Assembly (NCBI RefSeq): GCF_030913635.1
Contig: NZ_CP133188.1
Coordinates: forward strand, 2,852,001-2,916,000
Origin: Sedimentibacter sp. MB35-C1
GTDB taxonomy: Bacteria; Bacillota; Clostridia; Tissierellales; Sedimentibacteraceae
Reading direction: 5' to 3'
DNA: 64,000 nucleotides
Every line of letters starts with the position of its first letter. Position 1 is the stretch's first letter. Positions 16,969-28,118 of this stretch are shown piece by piece. Below the pieces are notes generated by a model that was not told the origin of the DNA, searched no databases, and was given only the letters and a program-made list of their open reading frames with translations. A program made the translations under genes and the position numbers.

Positions 16969-18574
16969 TTGTTATCACATCCTTTATGCTACATACTAAC
17001 GAATAAGTGCAGCTAATGCTGCCGCCATCTGCTGAATCTACTACCGCCGGCACATATACATTATCTATAAATTCAACCTGCTTTAAATTTCTTTCAAACT
17101 GTGCAGCTTCCTGCCTTGATGCGGATGTACACTGCAACTGTATACTTTCCTTGTCTACAGACATTGCATTAATCCTTGTGCCGTGAGGAATTGCCAATGA
17201 AACCTGCTCAAAGATAACCGTATTAACTGCATCTTCTATTTTTATTGCCGTTTTTAATTTATCGGCCTCCGACAAATATTTTTCCATCAAGGATACCTTT
17301 TTTTTCATTGTCAGCACTTCATCATTAAGCTTTATATTCTCCTGATTTTCCAGATAAGCATCCAGTGTTTCTATATCCCTTTCAAGGGCAATTTTCTCCA
17401 CAATATATGAATACGCATAAAAGGATACGAGCAATACTGCTGACAGGCCTGCTGCCATGAGGAACACTCCAGTTCTGAACTTATTGCTGTGCTCCTTCCT
17501 TCTGTCTGAAAGAAAGTTAATATCCTTTTTATCTATGTACAATGAGAGAATGTTGTTCAAATATGATTTTACTTCAACAACTTCGCCAGATTTTGACACC
17601 ACATTTGAAATTTCGTTTATTCTTTCCGTGCTTACGCTTAAGCTTGACTCTATAAACTGTTCCAGGCCGTTGATGTTTGCAAAGCTGCCATAAATATATA
17701 TATTTTCTATCTGTCTGTCCTTGTTGTTTGAATTGTAGTATCTGATAAATCTGTAAAATTCATCTGTCCACATATTTACATTGTTTTCAAGAATGTTTAA
17801 TTTAGATATATATGATGTATCATCAGTGTATTCGGCGAGAGATAAGCGTTCTATTTCCTCTAATGCCTCTTCCCGTGTTAAATTAAATGCCGCCTCAAAA
17901 TTTTTGACTATATCGTTCAACCCATTTGAGGAAATTCTTGAAAAAACCTCCTTACCGTTGTTAACAATGCTGAATAAAGTATTTGTGAAACCTATGTCTA
18001 TAAATGCAACTGACGTTCCAGGGCTTAAATGTTTTTTATTTATCGTTAGTTTCTTTAATGCTATTTTATCCAGGCAGCTTGAAGTCAGATCTATTGCTAC
18101 AAGCTCAAAATTAAGCCTTTCCGCAAGCTCTATGTACTGCTCATAAATAGATGCAGGAAGACCATATGCAATATATGTTCCCTTTTCTGATTTATCAGAT
18201 TTTATGCTGTCGATTTTTTTGTACACTATTTTGTACTGATCGATATCTACCGGCAGCATCTGATCCAACTCGCTTTTTATCATGGAAAATGTCTCTGAAT
18301 TTTTCTTAAGAACAGGAAGTTCCATGTTTCTTGTTATTGTTGCATTTGTATTGATGATAAAAATTGCTTTTTTTGATTTAATGTTGTTGCTTTTCAGTGC
18401 CATTTCTATATTTGCTGCAACTAAATCCATATCGATTATTTTTCCATCATCAACGCTTCCGGATTCAATGTCTAAAAACAAGCTCTTGTATACAGCTATG
18501 GATGACCCGCTTCTGGAGCCTTCAAGTATTTTAATATTTCGATTGTTGATCTCTACAGATAAAATTCTCCCCAT
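16955..18574 (-). CDS. pilMN: PilM-PilN fusion protein (first unit)
   Basis: A 539-residue fusion and paralogue of the protein at 8116-9657. The PilM domain starts MGRILSVEINNRNIKILEG and contains LPVLKKNSETFSMIKSELDQ and MLPVDIDQYKIVYKK. The phosphate-binding type segment VAFIDIGFTNTLFSIVNNGK is better preserved than in the second copy, where it reads YAFLEINNNHISFCVLKN. PilN follows with a transmembrane helix (GVFLMAAGLSAVLLVSFYAY), a coiled coil and the alpha/beta domain. Loss of the nucleotide-site glycine and aspartate in the second copy suggests that only this one binds ATP in the usual way. Confidence 0.88.
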   Translation of the reverse strand: MGRILSVEINNRNIKILEGSRSGSSIAVYKSLFLDIESGSVDDGKIIDMDLVAANIEMALKSNNIKSKKAIFIINTNATITRNMELPVLKKNSETFSMIKSELDQMLPVDIDQYKIVYKKIDSIKSDKSEKGTYIAYGLPASIYEQYIELAERLNFELVAIDLTSSCLDKIALKKLTINKKHLSPGTSVAFIDIGFTNTLFSIVNNGKEVFSRISSNGLNDIVKNFEAAFNLTREEALEEIERLSLAEYTDDTSYISKLNILENNVNMWTDEFYRFIRYYNSNNKDRQIENIYIYGSFANINGLEQFIESSLSVSTERINEISNVVSKSGEVVEVKSYLNNILSLYIDKKDINFLSDRRKEHSNKFRTGVFLMAAGLSAVLLVSFYAYSYIVEKIALERDIETLDAYLENQENIKLNDEVLTMKKKVSLMEKYLSEADKLKTAIKIEDAVNTVIFEQVSLAIPHGTRINAMSVDKESIQLQCTSASRQEAAQFERNLKQVEFIDNVYVPAVVDSADGGSISCTYSLVCSIKDVITNEAE

Positions 18575-18634
18575 GTCTCTTACCTTTCTGAATATATTTG
18601 CGATTATGATTACTAAATATTGAAGCTGGTTGTA

Positions 18635-19369
18635 TTACATGAATAAAGAAAGATAGCTTCTTATAATTTCAAAGCCAAAAAATATATATATTAAAGCAGA
18701 TAAGGATATGAACGGACCGAAAGGTATTTCGTCCTTTCTGCCTTTAATGTTCAATGCTATTAAAAATACTGACACCACGGCTCCGATGACGAAGGAAAAC
18801 AATGTTATAAACAATGTTCCCTTTAAGCCGAACATCAGCCCCAAAGCAGCCATAAGTTTTATATCTCCACCACCCATGGCATTAGTTAAAATTGCAATTG
18901 CAGCAAAAAGTCCGAATCCAGTCAGTGCTCCTATAATTCCTGTTAAATATGTTTTATTTACTAAGATAAATATAATTCCTGCCATTGCCCCGGCAATATT
19001 GAGACTGTCGGGAATAATTTTGTACTTCATGTCAATCATGCTTACGGTTATTAGTATACTTATCATTGCGCAACACAAAATCGAATTGACTGTTAAGCCG
19101 AATTTTAAGTATGTCAATGCATACAGCAATCCGTTCAAAAGTTCTATCACGGGATACTGTATTGAGTAACTGGCACCGCAGTACCTGCACCTGCCTCTGT
19201 TAATTATGTAGTTAAAAACAGGTATCATGTCTATGTAATTAAGTCTGTGACCGCAGCTCCCGCAGGATGACGGCGGTTTCACTATTGAGATTCCTGAAGG
19301 TATGCGAAAAATGCATACATTCAGGAATGAGCCTATGAATAGGCCGTAGATTAAAAATATTAGTGTCAT
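18635..19369 (-). CDS. pilD: Prepilin peptidase / N-methyltransferase (A24 family)
   Basis: A 244-residue polytopic membrane enzyme that cleaves prepilin leaders after Gly and methylates the new N-terminus. The methyltransferase half carries the zinc-binding cysteines CGSCGHRL and CRYCG. The peptidase aspartates are visible in SMIDMKYKIIPDSL and GGGDIKLMAALG. I place the start at ATG 19369 (MTLIFLIYGLFIGSFLNVCI), just after the end of pilA; the longer frame from 19432 would overlap pilA by 40 bp and adds a non-homologous leader. No strong ribosome site is visible, so translation may be coupled to pilA. It is the only prepilin peptidase in the window and probably serves all three pilin sets. 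Confidence 0.92.
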   Translation of the reverse strand: MTLIFLIYGLFIGSFLNVCIFRIPSGISIVKPPSSCGSCGHRLNYIDMIPVFNYIINRGRCRYCGASYSIQYPVIELLNGLLYALTYLKFGLTVNSILCCAMISILITVSMIDMKYKIIPDSLNIAGAMAGIIFILVNKTYLTGIIGALTGFGLFAAIAILTNAMGGGDIKLMAALGLMFGLKGTLFITLFSFVIGAVVSVFLIALNIKGRKDEIPFGPFISLSALIYIFFGFEIIRSYLSLFM

Positions 19370-19391
19370 TATTTTAGTTGTAATATTTTTT

Positions 19392-19754
19392 CTACCAATC
19401 AACACTAATCGATTGACTTGTCGATGTAACACTAACTGTTATATCTACTGCTTCGACTTCAGCAGCTGTATCATAGTTTGAATCTGCTTGCAATGTAAAT
19501 GGCTCCATGTATCCATTATCAATTAAACTTTTAATCGTAAAAGATGTTGAATTAGTAGCATAGTAATATAATTCTGCTGCTTTAGCAACTTGTTCTTTAG
19601 TAGAATTATCAGCTTTTACCTTAGCATTCTCCTGAACTCCCAAAAACCTCGGCACAGCAATCGCCATAATAATAGCCAGCACTGCCAATACAACAATCAA
19701 TTCAATTAATGTAAACCCCTTCTTGTTTTTTAAATTGTTAATTAATCTAAACAT
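19392..19754 (-). CDS. pilA: Major type IV pilin
   Basis: A 120-residue prepilin with a basic leader of 13 residues ending KKKG, the site G/FTLIELIVVL and a classical hydrophobic alpha-1 helix (LAVLAIIMAIAVPRFLGVQE) containing Pro22-like and Glu5 residues. The small globular domain (about 65 residues) resembles short clostridial type IVa pilins and has no cysteines. Ribosome site AGGAG lies upstream of ATG 19754. It is probably the main subunit because of its canonical leader and its place between the motor genes and pilD. A stretch of 143 bp upstream may hold a promoter, but no strong box pair stands out. Confidence 0.92.
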   Translation of the reverse strand: MFRLINNLKNKKGFTLIELIVVLAVLAIIMAIAVPRFLGVQENAKVKADNSTKEQVAKAAELYYYATNSTSFTIKSLIDNGYMEPFTLQADSNYDTAAEVEAVDITVSVTSTSQSISVDW

Positions 19755-19897
19755 TTTTTTCTCCTCTTCTCTTATTTTTTTATTTAACCCTTCTATAGCC
19801 GGTTTTAATTATAAATCAAATCTTTTAACATTCCATATACCTGCTATTGAAGATTAAAACACTTATTTACTCACCCTTAGCTTACTAATAAGAATTT

Positions 19898-21103
19898 CTA
19901 TTGCACGGTCTTAACCATATCAAACATCGGTGTTACCATTGATATTACTATGAACCCTATTATTACTGCCATAAACACTATCATTACGGGCTCCAGCATT
20001 GTTGTGAGCCTTGTTACGGCTGTATCCACTTCTTCATCGTAAAAATCTGCCGTCTTGTCTAAAATTTCTTCTATGGAACCTGAGTCCTCTCCTATTTTAA
20101 TCATTGAATGAACCATGGGTGGAAATACCCCCTGCTGCCTAAGCGGCTGTGAAAGAGCCAACCCTCGTCTTACATCCTCCCTAGCCTCCATGATTTTACT
20201 TCCTATGTATGTATTGCCCGTTACTCCCGCTACAGTTTCAAGCGCCTGTAAAAGAGGCACTCCGCTTCCCATTAGAGTCGAGAGAGTTCTTGTAAACCTG
20301 GAAGTTGCTACCTTAAGCACAAGGTTTTTTACAACAGGTATCTGAAGCTTATAATAGTCTTCTTTTAGCTTTATATTTGAGTTTTTGTTCATTGCAGATA
20401 CAGCAAATGCTAAACCCACTGCAACCATAACAATTATGTACCAATAAGATTTAAGCGCCTCGCTGATTGCAATCATTATCTGTGTTATCTTTGGAAGTTC
20501 TACTCCGGAACTGGAATACATCTCAACGAATGTAGGCATTATTGTTGTAAGCAGAAATATAACCACTGCCACACATACCACAGCAAGAATTATAGGATAT
20601 GTCATCGCACCTTTTACCTTGTTTTCTATCTTATATTCTTTCTCGAAGTGATTTGCGAGCCTGTTCATTATAATATCAATGTTTCCGCTCAATTCTCCCG
20701 CCTCAACCATGCTAATAAAAATCGCAGGGAAGGTATCCTTGTGATGTGATAACGCCTCGGAAAAGGTATTCCCTTTCTGCAGATCATCATACATCTGTGA
20801 AATTATTTTTGAAAGCCGCTTGTTTTCTGTCTGCTGCTTCAGGATGTCCAGGCTGTTGACTATAGTCACACCTGCCTTCAGCATTGCATACAGCTGCTTG
20901 CAGAATACCGCAAGATCCTTTGACTTGATTCGTTTGCCGGAAATACTGCTCAGATCAACCGAACCTGCCGACTGTTTGATATCTATTATTACATAATTGT
21001 TTTGCTTCAGGTAGTCAATCATTTCCGCCTTTGTTGACGCATCCTTGTTGATTCTCTGCCTTTTCCCCGATTGATCCACCACACTGCATTTATATACTGC
21101 CAT
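19898..21103 (-). CDS. pilC: T4P platform protein PilC (GspF family)
   Basis: A 401-residue polytopic inner-membrane protein, the usual length. It has two T2SF domains, each with a cytoplasmic four-helix part and membrane segments: KDLAVFCKQLYAMLKAGVTI ... MVEAGELSGN in the first, and SRFTRTLSTLMGSGVPLLQA ... MIKIGEDSGSIEEIL in the second. It ends with the transmembrane helix VFMAVIIGFIVISMVTPMF. The N-terminal 60 residues form the short ARM-like domain. PilC is turned by PilB and PilT and is the platform on which pilin is added or removed. Confidence 0.95.
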   Translation of the reverse strand: MAVYKCSVVDQSGKRQRINKDASTKAEMIDYLKQNNYVIIDIKQSAGSVDLSSISGKRIKSKDLAVFCKQLYAMLKAGVTIVNSLDILKQQTENKRLSKIISQMYDDLQKGNTFSEALSHHKDTFPAIFISMVEAGELSGNIDIIMNRLANHFEKEYKIENKVKGAMTYPIILAVVCVAVVIFLLTTIMPTFVEMYSSSGVELPKITQIMIAISEALKSYWYIIVMVAVGLAFAVSAMNKNSNIKLKEDYYKLQIPVVKNLVLKVATSRFTRTLSTLMGSGVPLLQALETVAGVTGNTYIGSKIMEAREDVRRGLALSQPLRQQGVFPPMVHSMIKIGEDSGSIEEILDKTADFYDEEVDTAVTRLTTMLEPVMIVFMAVIIGFIVISMVTPMFDMVKTVQ

Positions 21104-21151
21104 GTCTGCCTTCCTTTTTATAAAAATGTAATTATATAGCTGCTTCAGCCG

Positions 21152-22201
21152 TTATATCTGCTTCATAACATATTCTAAATCCACTGCTGATTTTAATAAT
21201 GTCTGCCTTGATATTTTTTTGTCCGCATACATGTTTAAAAGACTTGAATCCATCGTCTGCATACCAAATTTTGATCCGGTTTGAATCTGGTTCTGAATCT
21301 GGTGAGTTTTCTTTTCCCTTATAAGATTTCTGATAGCCGGTGTAGAAACCAAAATTTCAACCGCCGCCATTCTCTTTTTTTCGTCTATTTCCAGTACCAA
21401 TTGCTGGGATATTACTCCCTCCAACACATTGGCAAGCTGTATAACCACCTGTTGCTGCTGGTGAGGAGGAAATACGTCTATTATTCGGTCTATGGTCTTT
21501 GCTGCTCCTGTCGTGTGCAGAGTGGAAAAAACAAGATGACCGGTCTCTGCTGCAGTAAGTGCTATTTCCATAGTTTCCAAATCTCTCATTTCTCCCAGAA
21601 GTATTACATCCGGATCCTGTCTCAGGCATGAGCGCAGTCCTCCGGCGAAGGATTTGAAATCACTTCTGTACTCTCTCTGATTTACAATGCTTTTATTGTG
21701 TTTGTGCAGATACTCGATAGGATCCTCAAGTGTTATTATGTGACACTTTCTTTCATTGTTTATTATGTTTACCATCGATGCCAGAGTTGTAGATTTTCCA
21801 CTGCCTGTAGGCCCTGTTACAAGAACAAGCCCCCTTTGTCTTTGAGTAAAATCATATAAAATTTCAGGCATATTAATTTCTCTTAGTGTGGGTATGTTCA
21901 TCTGCACAGCTCGAACAGCTATGGAGTAGCTTCCCCTCTGCTTGAATATGTTTATCCTGAAACGTCCGAGATTGGGTATAGCATAGGACATATCAAAATC
22001 TCCTATCTCATTTATTTCTCTCAACTGCTCTTCATTAGTTACCTGCTTAGTCAGCTTTTCCGTATCATCAGGCGTCAGCTTTTCATTTCCGGTGCTTATC
22101 AGCATGCCGTTCACTCTGTAAATGGGTGCACATCCTACAGATATATGTAAATCTGATCCTTTTACTTCCATTAATTTGCTCAGCATTTCATTTATATTCA
22201 T
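21152..22201 (-). CDS. pilT: Pilus retraction ATPase
   Basis: A 349-residue hexameric ATPase. Walker A is GPTGSGKST at 130-138, the Asp box and Walker B are in QDPDVILLGEMRDLETMEIA, and the His box is HLVFSTLHTTGAAKTIDRI. The C-terminal AIRNLIREKK motif, which is needed for retraction in PilT proteins, is present and separates it from assembly ATPases. ATG 22201 lies 12 bp after pilB stops, with GGGG upstream. This protein gives twitching motility or DNA uptake by depolymerising the pilus. Confidence 0.95.
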   Translation of the reverse strand: MNINEMLSKLMEVKGSDLHISVGCAPIYRVNGMLISTGNEKLTPDDTEKLTKQVTNEEQLREINEIGDFDMSYAIPNLGRFRINIFKQRGSYSIAVRAVQMNIPTLREINMPEILYDFTQRQRGLVLVTGPTGSGKSTTLASMVNIINNERKCHIITLEDPIEYLHKHNKSIVNQREYRSDFKSFAGGLRSCLRQDPDVILLGEMRDLETMEIALTAAETGHLVFSTLHTTGAAKTIDRIIDVFPPHQQQQVVIQLANVLEGVISQQLVLEIDEKKRMAAVEILVSTPAIRNLIREKKTHQIQNQIQTGSKFGMQTMDSSLLNMYADKKISRQTLLKSAVDLEYVMKQI

Positions 22202-22213
22202 TTCTTCCCCCCG

Positions 22214-23902
22214 CTAATCCATTTTATATATTATCTGTGAGTATTCTTCAACCGTTGTTATGCCCGATAATACCAATTCTCTGCAGTTATCCTTCAGTGT
22301 CTTCATTCCGCCCTTTTCAGCAGCCTGTGTTATTTCATCAATACTCTTGCCGCCCTGAACGGCTTCCCTAACAGCCTTATCCACCTTCAGTATTTCATGT
22401 ATTGCAATTCTTCCGCTGTATCCTGTATTGTAGCACTTTGGACATCCCATGCCCTTTCGAAGTGTAATTTTACCTTCTGCTTCAAGCAGAATTTTTTCCA
22501 TATCACTTGCCTGATATTCAATCATACAGTTGGTGCAAACTCTTTTCACAAGTCTTTGAGCCACAACTCCTCTCAATGAAGCAGCAATCAAAAACGGCTT
22601 AACACCCATATCCTGCAGTCTCATTATTGTGGATGGAGCATCGTTTGTATGTATTGTAGATATGACAAGATGTCCTGTAATAGCTGCTCTTACAGCTATT
22701 TCTGCCGTTTCTTCATCTCTTATTTCACCGACCATTATTATGTCCGGATCCTGTCTCAGTATGGACCTCAAACCTGTTGAAAAGTGAAGTCCTGCCTTAT
22801 TATTTACCTGAACTTGGTTTATTCCCTCTATTTTATACTCCACTGGATCTTCAACTGTTATTATGTTTTTATCTATTTTATTTAACTCGTTCAGCGCCGC
22901 ATATAATGTAGTCGTCTTTCCGCTTCCCGTAGGACCTGTAACTAGAATAACTCCATTTGGAGAGTTTAATATTTCTTCAAACATAAAGAGATTTTCTCTT
23001 GTAAAACCAAGCTCGCTCTTTTCTTTCAAAAAATTTCCTCTGTCCAGCAAACGCATTACAATTTTTTCACCATGAACAGTCGGCAGTACGGAAATACGTA
23101 AATCAACCTCTGAATCATCAACTTTTATTTCAATTCTGCCATCCTGAGGTATTCTCTTTTCTGCAATATTCATACCCGACATTATTTTTACTCTCGTTAC
23201 AATAGCGGACAACGTATGCTTGGACGGCGTAAGAATTTCTTGTAAATCTCCGTCTATTCTTGCTCTTACCCTTATTCTGTTTTCCAGCGGTTCTATATGT
23301 ATATCGCTTGCACCCATCTTCAGTGCCTGCCTGATAAGGGAGTTAATAAGCCTTACGACAGGTGAATTGCTAACATTTATATCGGTTTCTTCATTCAATG
23401 CATCAAAATCATCATAAAACAAATTTTCTTTGTTAAAATCTTCTACTGCTTTCTCTGCGCTTCTCCGGCTCATGTACTTTTCTATTGCACTTGTTATTTG
23501 AGATCTGTACGCCAGTACAATTTCCGCTTTTTTGCCGGATTCCATCTCAATATCTTCTATATCAAAAATATTAAGCGGCTCGCTCATAGCTACAATCATT
23601 TTATCGCCGAATATTTTTAACGGTATGGCATTGGTTCTTTTGGCAAGTTTTTCTGATATAAGCTTTGTTGCCTCAAGGCTAATATGATAATTGTCTAAAT
23701 TTACTATATCCAGTCCCAGCTGCTCAGACAGTGTATTCATTACTGATTTCTGAGTTACAAATCCCTTTTCAATCAGTATTTCACCTAATTTTTTGCCGCT
23801 TCCTGCCTGTGATTTCAGTGCTTCATTCAGCTGTTCCTGTGTTATTTCCTTTTTTTGCAGAAGAATATCTCCAAGCCTTGCAGTCTTGCTGTATTTGTTC
23901 AT
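22214..23902 (-). CDS. pilB: Pilus assembly ATPase (GspE/PilB family)
   Basis: A 562-residue motor ATPase. The N-terminal MshEN-type region (residues 1-150) is typical; in some PilB proteins this domain binds c-di-GMP. Walker A is GPTGSGKTT at 323-331, Walker B is in QDPDIIMVGEIRDEETAEIA, and the C-terminal zinc motif has Cys pairs CTNC and CPKC. The N-terminal segment repeats the pattern RLGDILLQKKEITQEQLNEA and KKLGEILIEKGFVTQKSVMN, as in MshEN tandem motifs. It is the first gene of the first T4P unit, with AAAGGAG upstream of ATG 23902. It is the only assembly motor in the window. Confidence 0.95.
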   Translation of the reverse strand: MNKYSKTARLGDILLQKKEITQEQLNEALKSQAGSGKKLGEILIEKGFVTQKSVMNTLSEQLGLDIVNLDNYHISLEATKLISEKLAKRTNAIPLKIFGDKMIVAMSEPLNIFDIEDIEMESGKKAEIVLAYRSQITSAIEKYMSRRSAEKAVEDFNKENLFYDDFDALNEETDINVSNSPVVRLINSLIRQALKMGASDIHIEPLENRIRVRARIDGDLQEILTPSKHTLSAIVTRVKIMSGMNIAEKRIPQDGRIEIKVDDSEVDLRISVLPTVHGEKIVMRLLDRGNFLKEKSELGFTRENLFMFEEILNSPNGVILVTGPTGSGKTTTLYAALNELNKIDKNIITVEDPVEYKIEGINQVQVNNKAGLHFSTGLRSILRQDPDIIMVGEIRDEETAEIAVRAAITGHLVISTIHTNDAPSTIMRLQDMGVKPFLIAASLRGVVAQRLVKRVCTNCMIEYQASDMEKILLEAEGKITLRKGMGCPKCYNTGYSGRIAIHEILKVDKAVREAVQGGKSIDEITQAAEKGGMKTLKDNCRELVLSGITTVEEYSQIIYKMD

Positions 23903-23958
23903 GTTTTCTCCTTTGCTGTATAAAATAACACTAACTTAAAAATATTTGTAATTTAGTA

Positions 23959-23988
23959 ATTATGTTAAAAAGAAAATGTCATCGTCAA
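23959..23988 (-). promoter_or_regulatory. Probable promoter of the pilB operon
   Basis: On the minus strand TTGACG (23988-23983) and CATAAT (23964-23959) are 18 bases apart, upstream of pilB. The rest of the ~300 bp gap to the kal-like gene is AT-rich with no recognisable riboswitch; its far end holds the kal terminator. Confidence 0.5.
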
Positions 23989-24147
23989 CTTATTATATTT
24001 AAAGCCTGTAACTTTAAAGTAAATATTAAAAATATAAAAATAATATTATATTTTGCAATGCCGCTGCATAAGAATTCACTTACATTATACTATTTACTCA
24101 TTTAATTATAATTTTATTTTAATTACACTTTAATTACATAAAATAAA

Positions 24148-24179
24148 ATAAGAACAGATATTTAAGCATCTGTTCTTAT
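24148..24179. terminator. Terminator after the kal-like gene
   Basis: Perfect 12-bp arms ATAAGAACAGAT and ATCTGTTCTTAT around an eight-base loop, downstream of the stop codon at 24202. The U-run is short, so efficiency is uncertain. Confidence 0.6.
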
Positions 24180-24201
24180 CATAATATTTATATTTATTTA
24201 A

Positions 24202-24588
24202 TTATTTATTTTTTCTTTGTTTATCCTTAGTTACCACGCATGTTCCGCTCGCTTTGCACACAATTATAGGTTCATCAAGAAAATCGCATGCGGAGTCATT
24301 TATATCCTTCCTCGGTACTATAACCTTTCTTGCCTCGAACTTCATCTTTCTGGATGAATTTCCCACAGAAGTAATTTCTCCCTCTGCTTCAATATAATCA
24401 CCTGCATAAACAGGTGCCAAGAACTCAACGTCATCATACGCTACAAACAACCCTTCATCTCCGTCATTTCTAATAAGAAGTTCTGTAGCCACATCTCCAA
24501 AAAGTCCCAGCATTCTTGCCCCGTCAACCAAATCTCCGCCATAATGCGCATCGTGCGCACTCATTCTCATTCTGATTAATGATTTCAT
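24202..24588 (-). CDS. kal: 3-aminobutyryl-CoA ammonia-lyase-like hotdog protein
   Basis: A 128-residue hotdog-fold protein. The N-terminus [20 protein letters not shown], with [20 protein letters not shown] and [20 protein letters not shown], fits the ammonia-lyase Kal of lysine fermentation (which removes ammonia from L-3-aminobutyryl-CoA to give crotonyl-CoA) and the related beta-alanyl-CoA ammonia-lyase. I set the start at ATG 24588 with GGAGG upstream; a longer frame from 24675 lacks support. The usual partners (kamA, kamDE, kdd, kce) are not nearby and the gene has its own promoter, so either the pathway is split or the enzyme serves another CoA substrate. Confidence 0.75.
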   Translation of the reverse strand: MKSLIRMRMSAHDAHYGGDLVDGARMLGLFGDVATELLIRNDGDEGLFVAYDDVEFLAPVYAGDYIEAEGEITSVGNSSRKMKFEARKVIVPRKDINDSACDFLDEPIIVCKASGTCVVTKDKQRKNK

Positions 24589-24640
24589 TACTACCTCCGA
24601 ATTTTTTGCTTTCCTCTGTCGTTCGCCCTGTGACAAGCCT

Positions 24641-24669
24641 ATTCTAGCACTGATTTGCAAAATTGTCAA
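24641..24669 (-). promoter_or_regulatory. Promoter of the kal-like gene
   Basis: On the minus strand TTGACA (24669-24664), 17 bases, TAGAAT (24646-24641). The -35 box is perfect and the -10 box matches five of six positions. Confidence 0.7.
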
Positions 24670-24764
24670 TTTCAATCATTTTATTGACGGCTATGCCGAG
24701 ACCGAGCATAACTTCTTCCAGTTAAAGTCCAACAATTTTGCCTTGCATTAGTATGTAGTACAAA

Positions 24765-24789
24765 AAAGACGCCCTATCAAAGGCGTCTC
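24765..24789 (-). terminator. Terminator of the hrcA-dnaJ operon
   Basis: On the minus strand the arms AGACGCC and GGCGTCT enclose a short loop and are followed by TTTTTTG. It lies about 60 bp after the dnaJ stop codon. Confidence 0.8.
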
Positions 24790-24845
24790 ATACTGCAATA
24801 AACTTGCTATCTTGTTGGTTTTGTCATCAAAATTCTGTTATACTA

Positions 24846-25991
24846 TTAGTCTTTAAAAGCATCTTTCATCTTTCCGAAAAAGCCTTTTTTATCATCCTTA
24901 TCGTTATGTTCTCCCATTTCTTGGGCAAACTCCTGAAGTATTGCTTTTTGTTTTTCAGTAAGTTTCTTAGGAACCTCAACTTTTACTCTTACGTATTGGT
25001 CACCCTTACCTGCTCCTCGTAAATTCTTTATTCCTTTATTTTTAAGTCTGAATACCGTTCCTGTCTGTGTTCCTTCTGGAACATCATATTTAACCTTGCC
25101 CTCTATAGTCGGAACCTGGATGGAACCGCCCAATGTAGCTTTTGCAAATGAAACGGGGATTTCACACCAGACATCATTTCCGTCTCTCTCAAATATTTCA
25201 TGAGGCAGTACATTTATATATACGTATAAATCTCCTGACGGGCCGCCCTGCTCACCGTGATTTCCTTCACCCCTCAAAGGAATTACCGAGCCTGTATCCA
25301 CCCCTGCAGGGATGTTGATAGAAAGTTTTCTTGATTTTTTTTCCTTGCCTGTTCCTCCACATGATGTACATGGTTCTTCCACGATCTCGCCTGTACCACC
25401 GCATGTTGAACATAATTTTGTACTTGCAAATTGACCGAACGGAGTTCTTTGAACCGTTCTTACGCTTCCTGATCCATGACACGTAGGACATGTTTTCTTG
25501 CTGGTTCCTTTCTTGGCTCCCGAACCGTCGCATACATGACATTTTTCGACACGATTTATTTTTATTTCCTTCTTAGTACCAAAAGCTGCATCTTCAAATG
25601 ATATATCCAGCTTAATCTTAAGATCCGACCCTGCTTTCGGACCTGATCTTTGTGCTCTTGCACCAGCACCGCCAAAACCGCCGCCGAAGAAATCGCCAAA
25701 TATGTCTCCAAATATATCTCCAAAGTCGCTGAAACCGGCACCGCCTCCACCGAATCCAGCATTTTGATCAAACGCAGCATGACCGAATTGATCATATTTT
25801 GCTTTCTTTTCAGGGTTGCTTAACACTTCATAAGCTTCATTTATTTCCTTAAACTTTGCTTCCGCCTCTTTATTGTCAGGATTTAAGTCAGGATGGTATT
25901 GTTTTGCCAGCTTTCTGAATGCCGATTTAATTGTTTTATCGTCAGCATCTTTACTTACTCCCAATATTTCATAATAATCTCGCTTTGCCAC
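24846..25991 (-). CDS. dnaJ: Chaperone DnaJ (Hsp40)
   Basis: A 381-residue type I DnaJ. The J domain (residues 1-70) contains the HPD motif in YHPDLNPDN, which stimulates DnaK ATPase. A Gly/Phe-rich linker follows ([20 protein letters not shown]). The zinc domain has all four CxxCxGxG repeats ([40 protein letters not shown]). The C-terminal substrate-binding domains are complete. It is the last gene of hrcA-grpE-dnaK-dnaJ and is separated from dnaK by an unusual 240-bp gap with two strong hairpins. Confidence 0.98.
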   Translation of the reverse strand: MAKRDYYEILGVSKDADDKTIKSAFRKLAKQYHPDLNPDNKEAEAKFKEINEAYEVLSNPEKKAKYDQFGHAAFDQNAGFGGGGAGFSDFGDIFGDIFGDFFGGGFGGAGARAQRSGPKAGSDLKIKLDISFEDAAFGTKKEIKINRVEKCHVCDGSGAKKGTSKKTCPTCHGSGSVRTVQRTPFGQFASTKLCSTCGGTGEIVEEPCTSCGGTGKEKKSRKLSINIPAGVDTGSVIPLRGEGNHGEQGGPSGDLYVYINVLPHEIFERDGNDVWCEIPVSFAKATLGGSIQVPTIEGKVKYDVPEGTQTGTVFRLKNKGIKNLRGAGKGDQYVRVKVEVPKKLTEKQKAILQEFAQEMGEHNDKDDKKGFFGKMKDAFKD

Positions 25992-26089
25992 TCTTTCACC
26001 ACCTTGTTACATTATATGTTCGCAGCCTATTTCTACATTTATTTGCTTGCCACTGCTCAGCAAATTATAGACCACTTGCGAAATACCTG

Positions 26090-26113
26090 CCGCTGTTCAT
26101 GAAAAACAGCGGT
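26090..26113. repeat. Short perfect hairpin in the dnaK-dnaJ gap
   Basis: The arms CCGCTGTT and AACAGCGG enclose a CATGAAA loop. No U-run follows on the minus strand, so it is not an ordinary terminator. It may be a processing or stabilising stem in the operon mRNA. Confidence 0.55.
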
Positions 26114-26124
26114 ATGGCTTCCTA

Positions 26125-26173
26125 TACGTTAACCAAGCTAAACCCCAACAGGATTTAGCTTGGACTTAACGTA
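26125..26173. repeat. Long inverted repeat in the dnaK-dnaJ gap
   Basis: The arm TACGTTAACCAAGCTAAA pairs with TTTAGCTTGGACTTAACGTA through a two-base bulge, giving about 18 base pairs around an eleven-base loop. There is no U-run after it on the minus strand. The position between dnaK and dnaJ suggests RNA processing, attenuation or a small palindromic element. Confidence 0.6.
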
Positions 26174-26231
26174 GCTATTATATATTTTATTCAATGCTTT
26201 TTCAAGATTTTTCAAAATTTCCCGGCAAAAT

Positions 26232-28115
<1,884 letters not shown>

Positions 28116-28118
28116 TTA

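Noticed and set aside
16553-16999. 148-codon plus-strand frame opposite pilO and pilMN
   Set aside because: It has no ribosome site and lies opposite two well-supported genes.
19755-19897. Separate promoter directly upstream of pilA
   Set aside because: A TATAAT-like box is present but no acceptable -35 box stands at the right distance, so I do not list it as a feature.
23903-24147. Possible c-di-GMP riboswitch upstream of pilB
   Set aside because: C. difficile has a c-di-GMP riboswitch upstream of its main pilus operon, so I looked for GEMM-I core blocks or a type II pattern here; none is present, only AT-rich sequence and a promoter.
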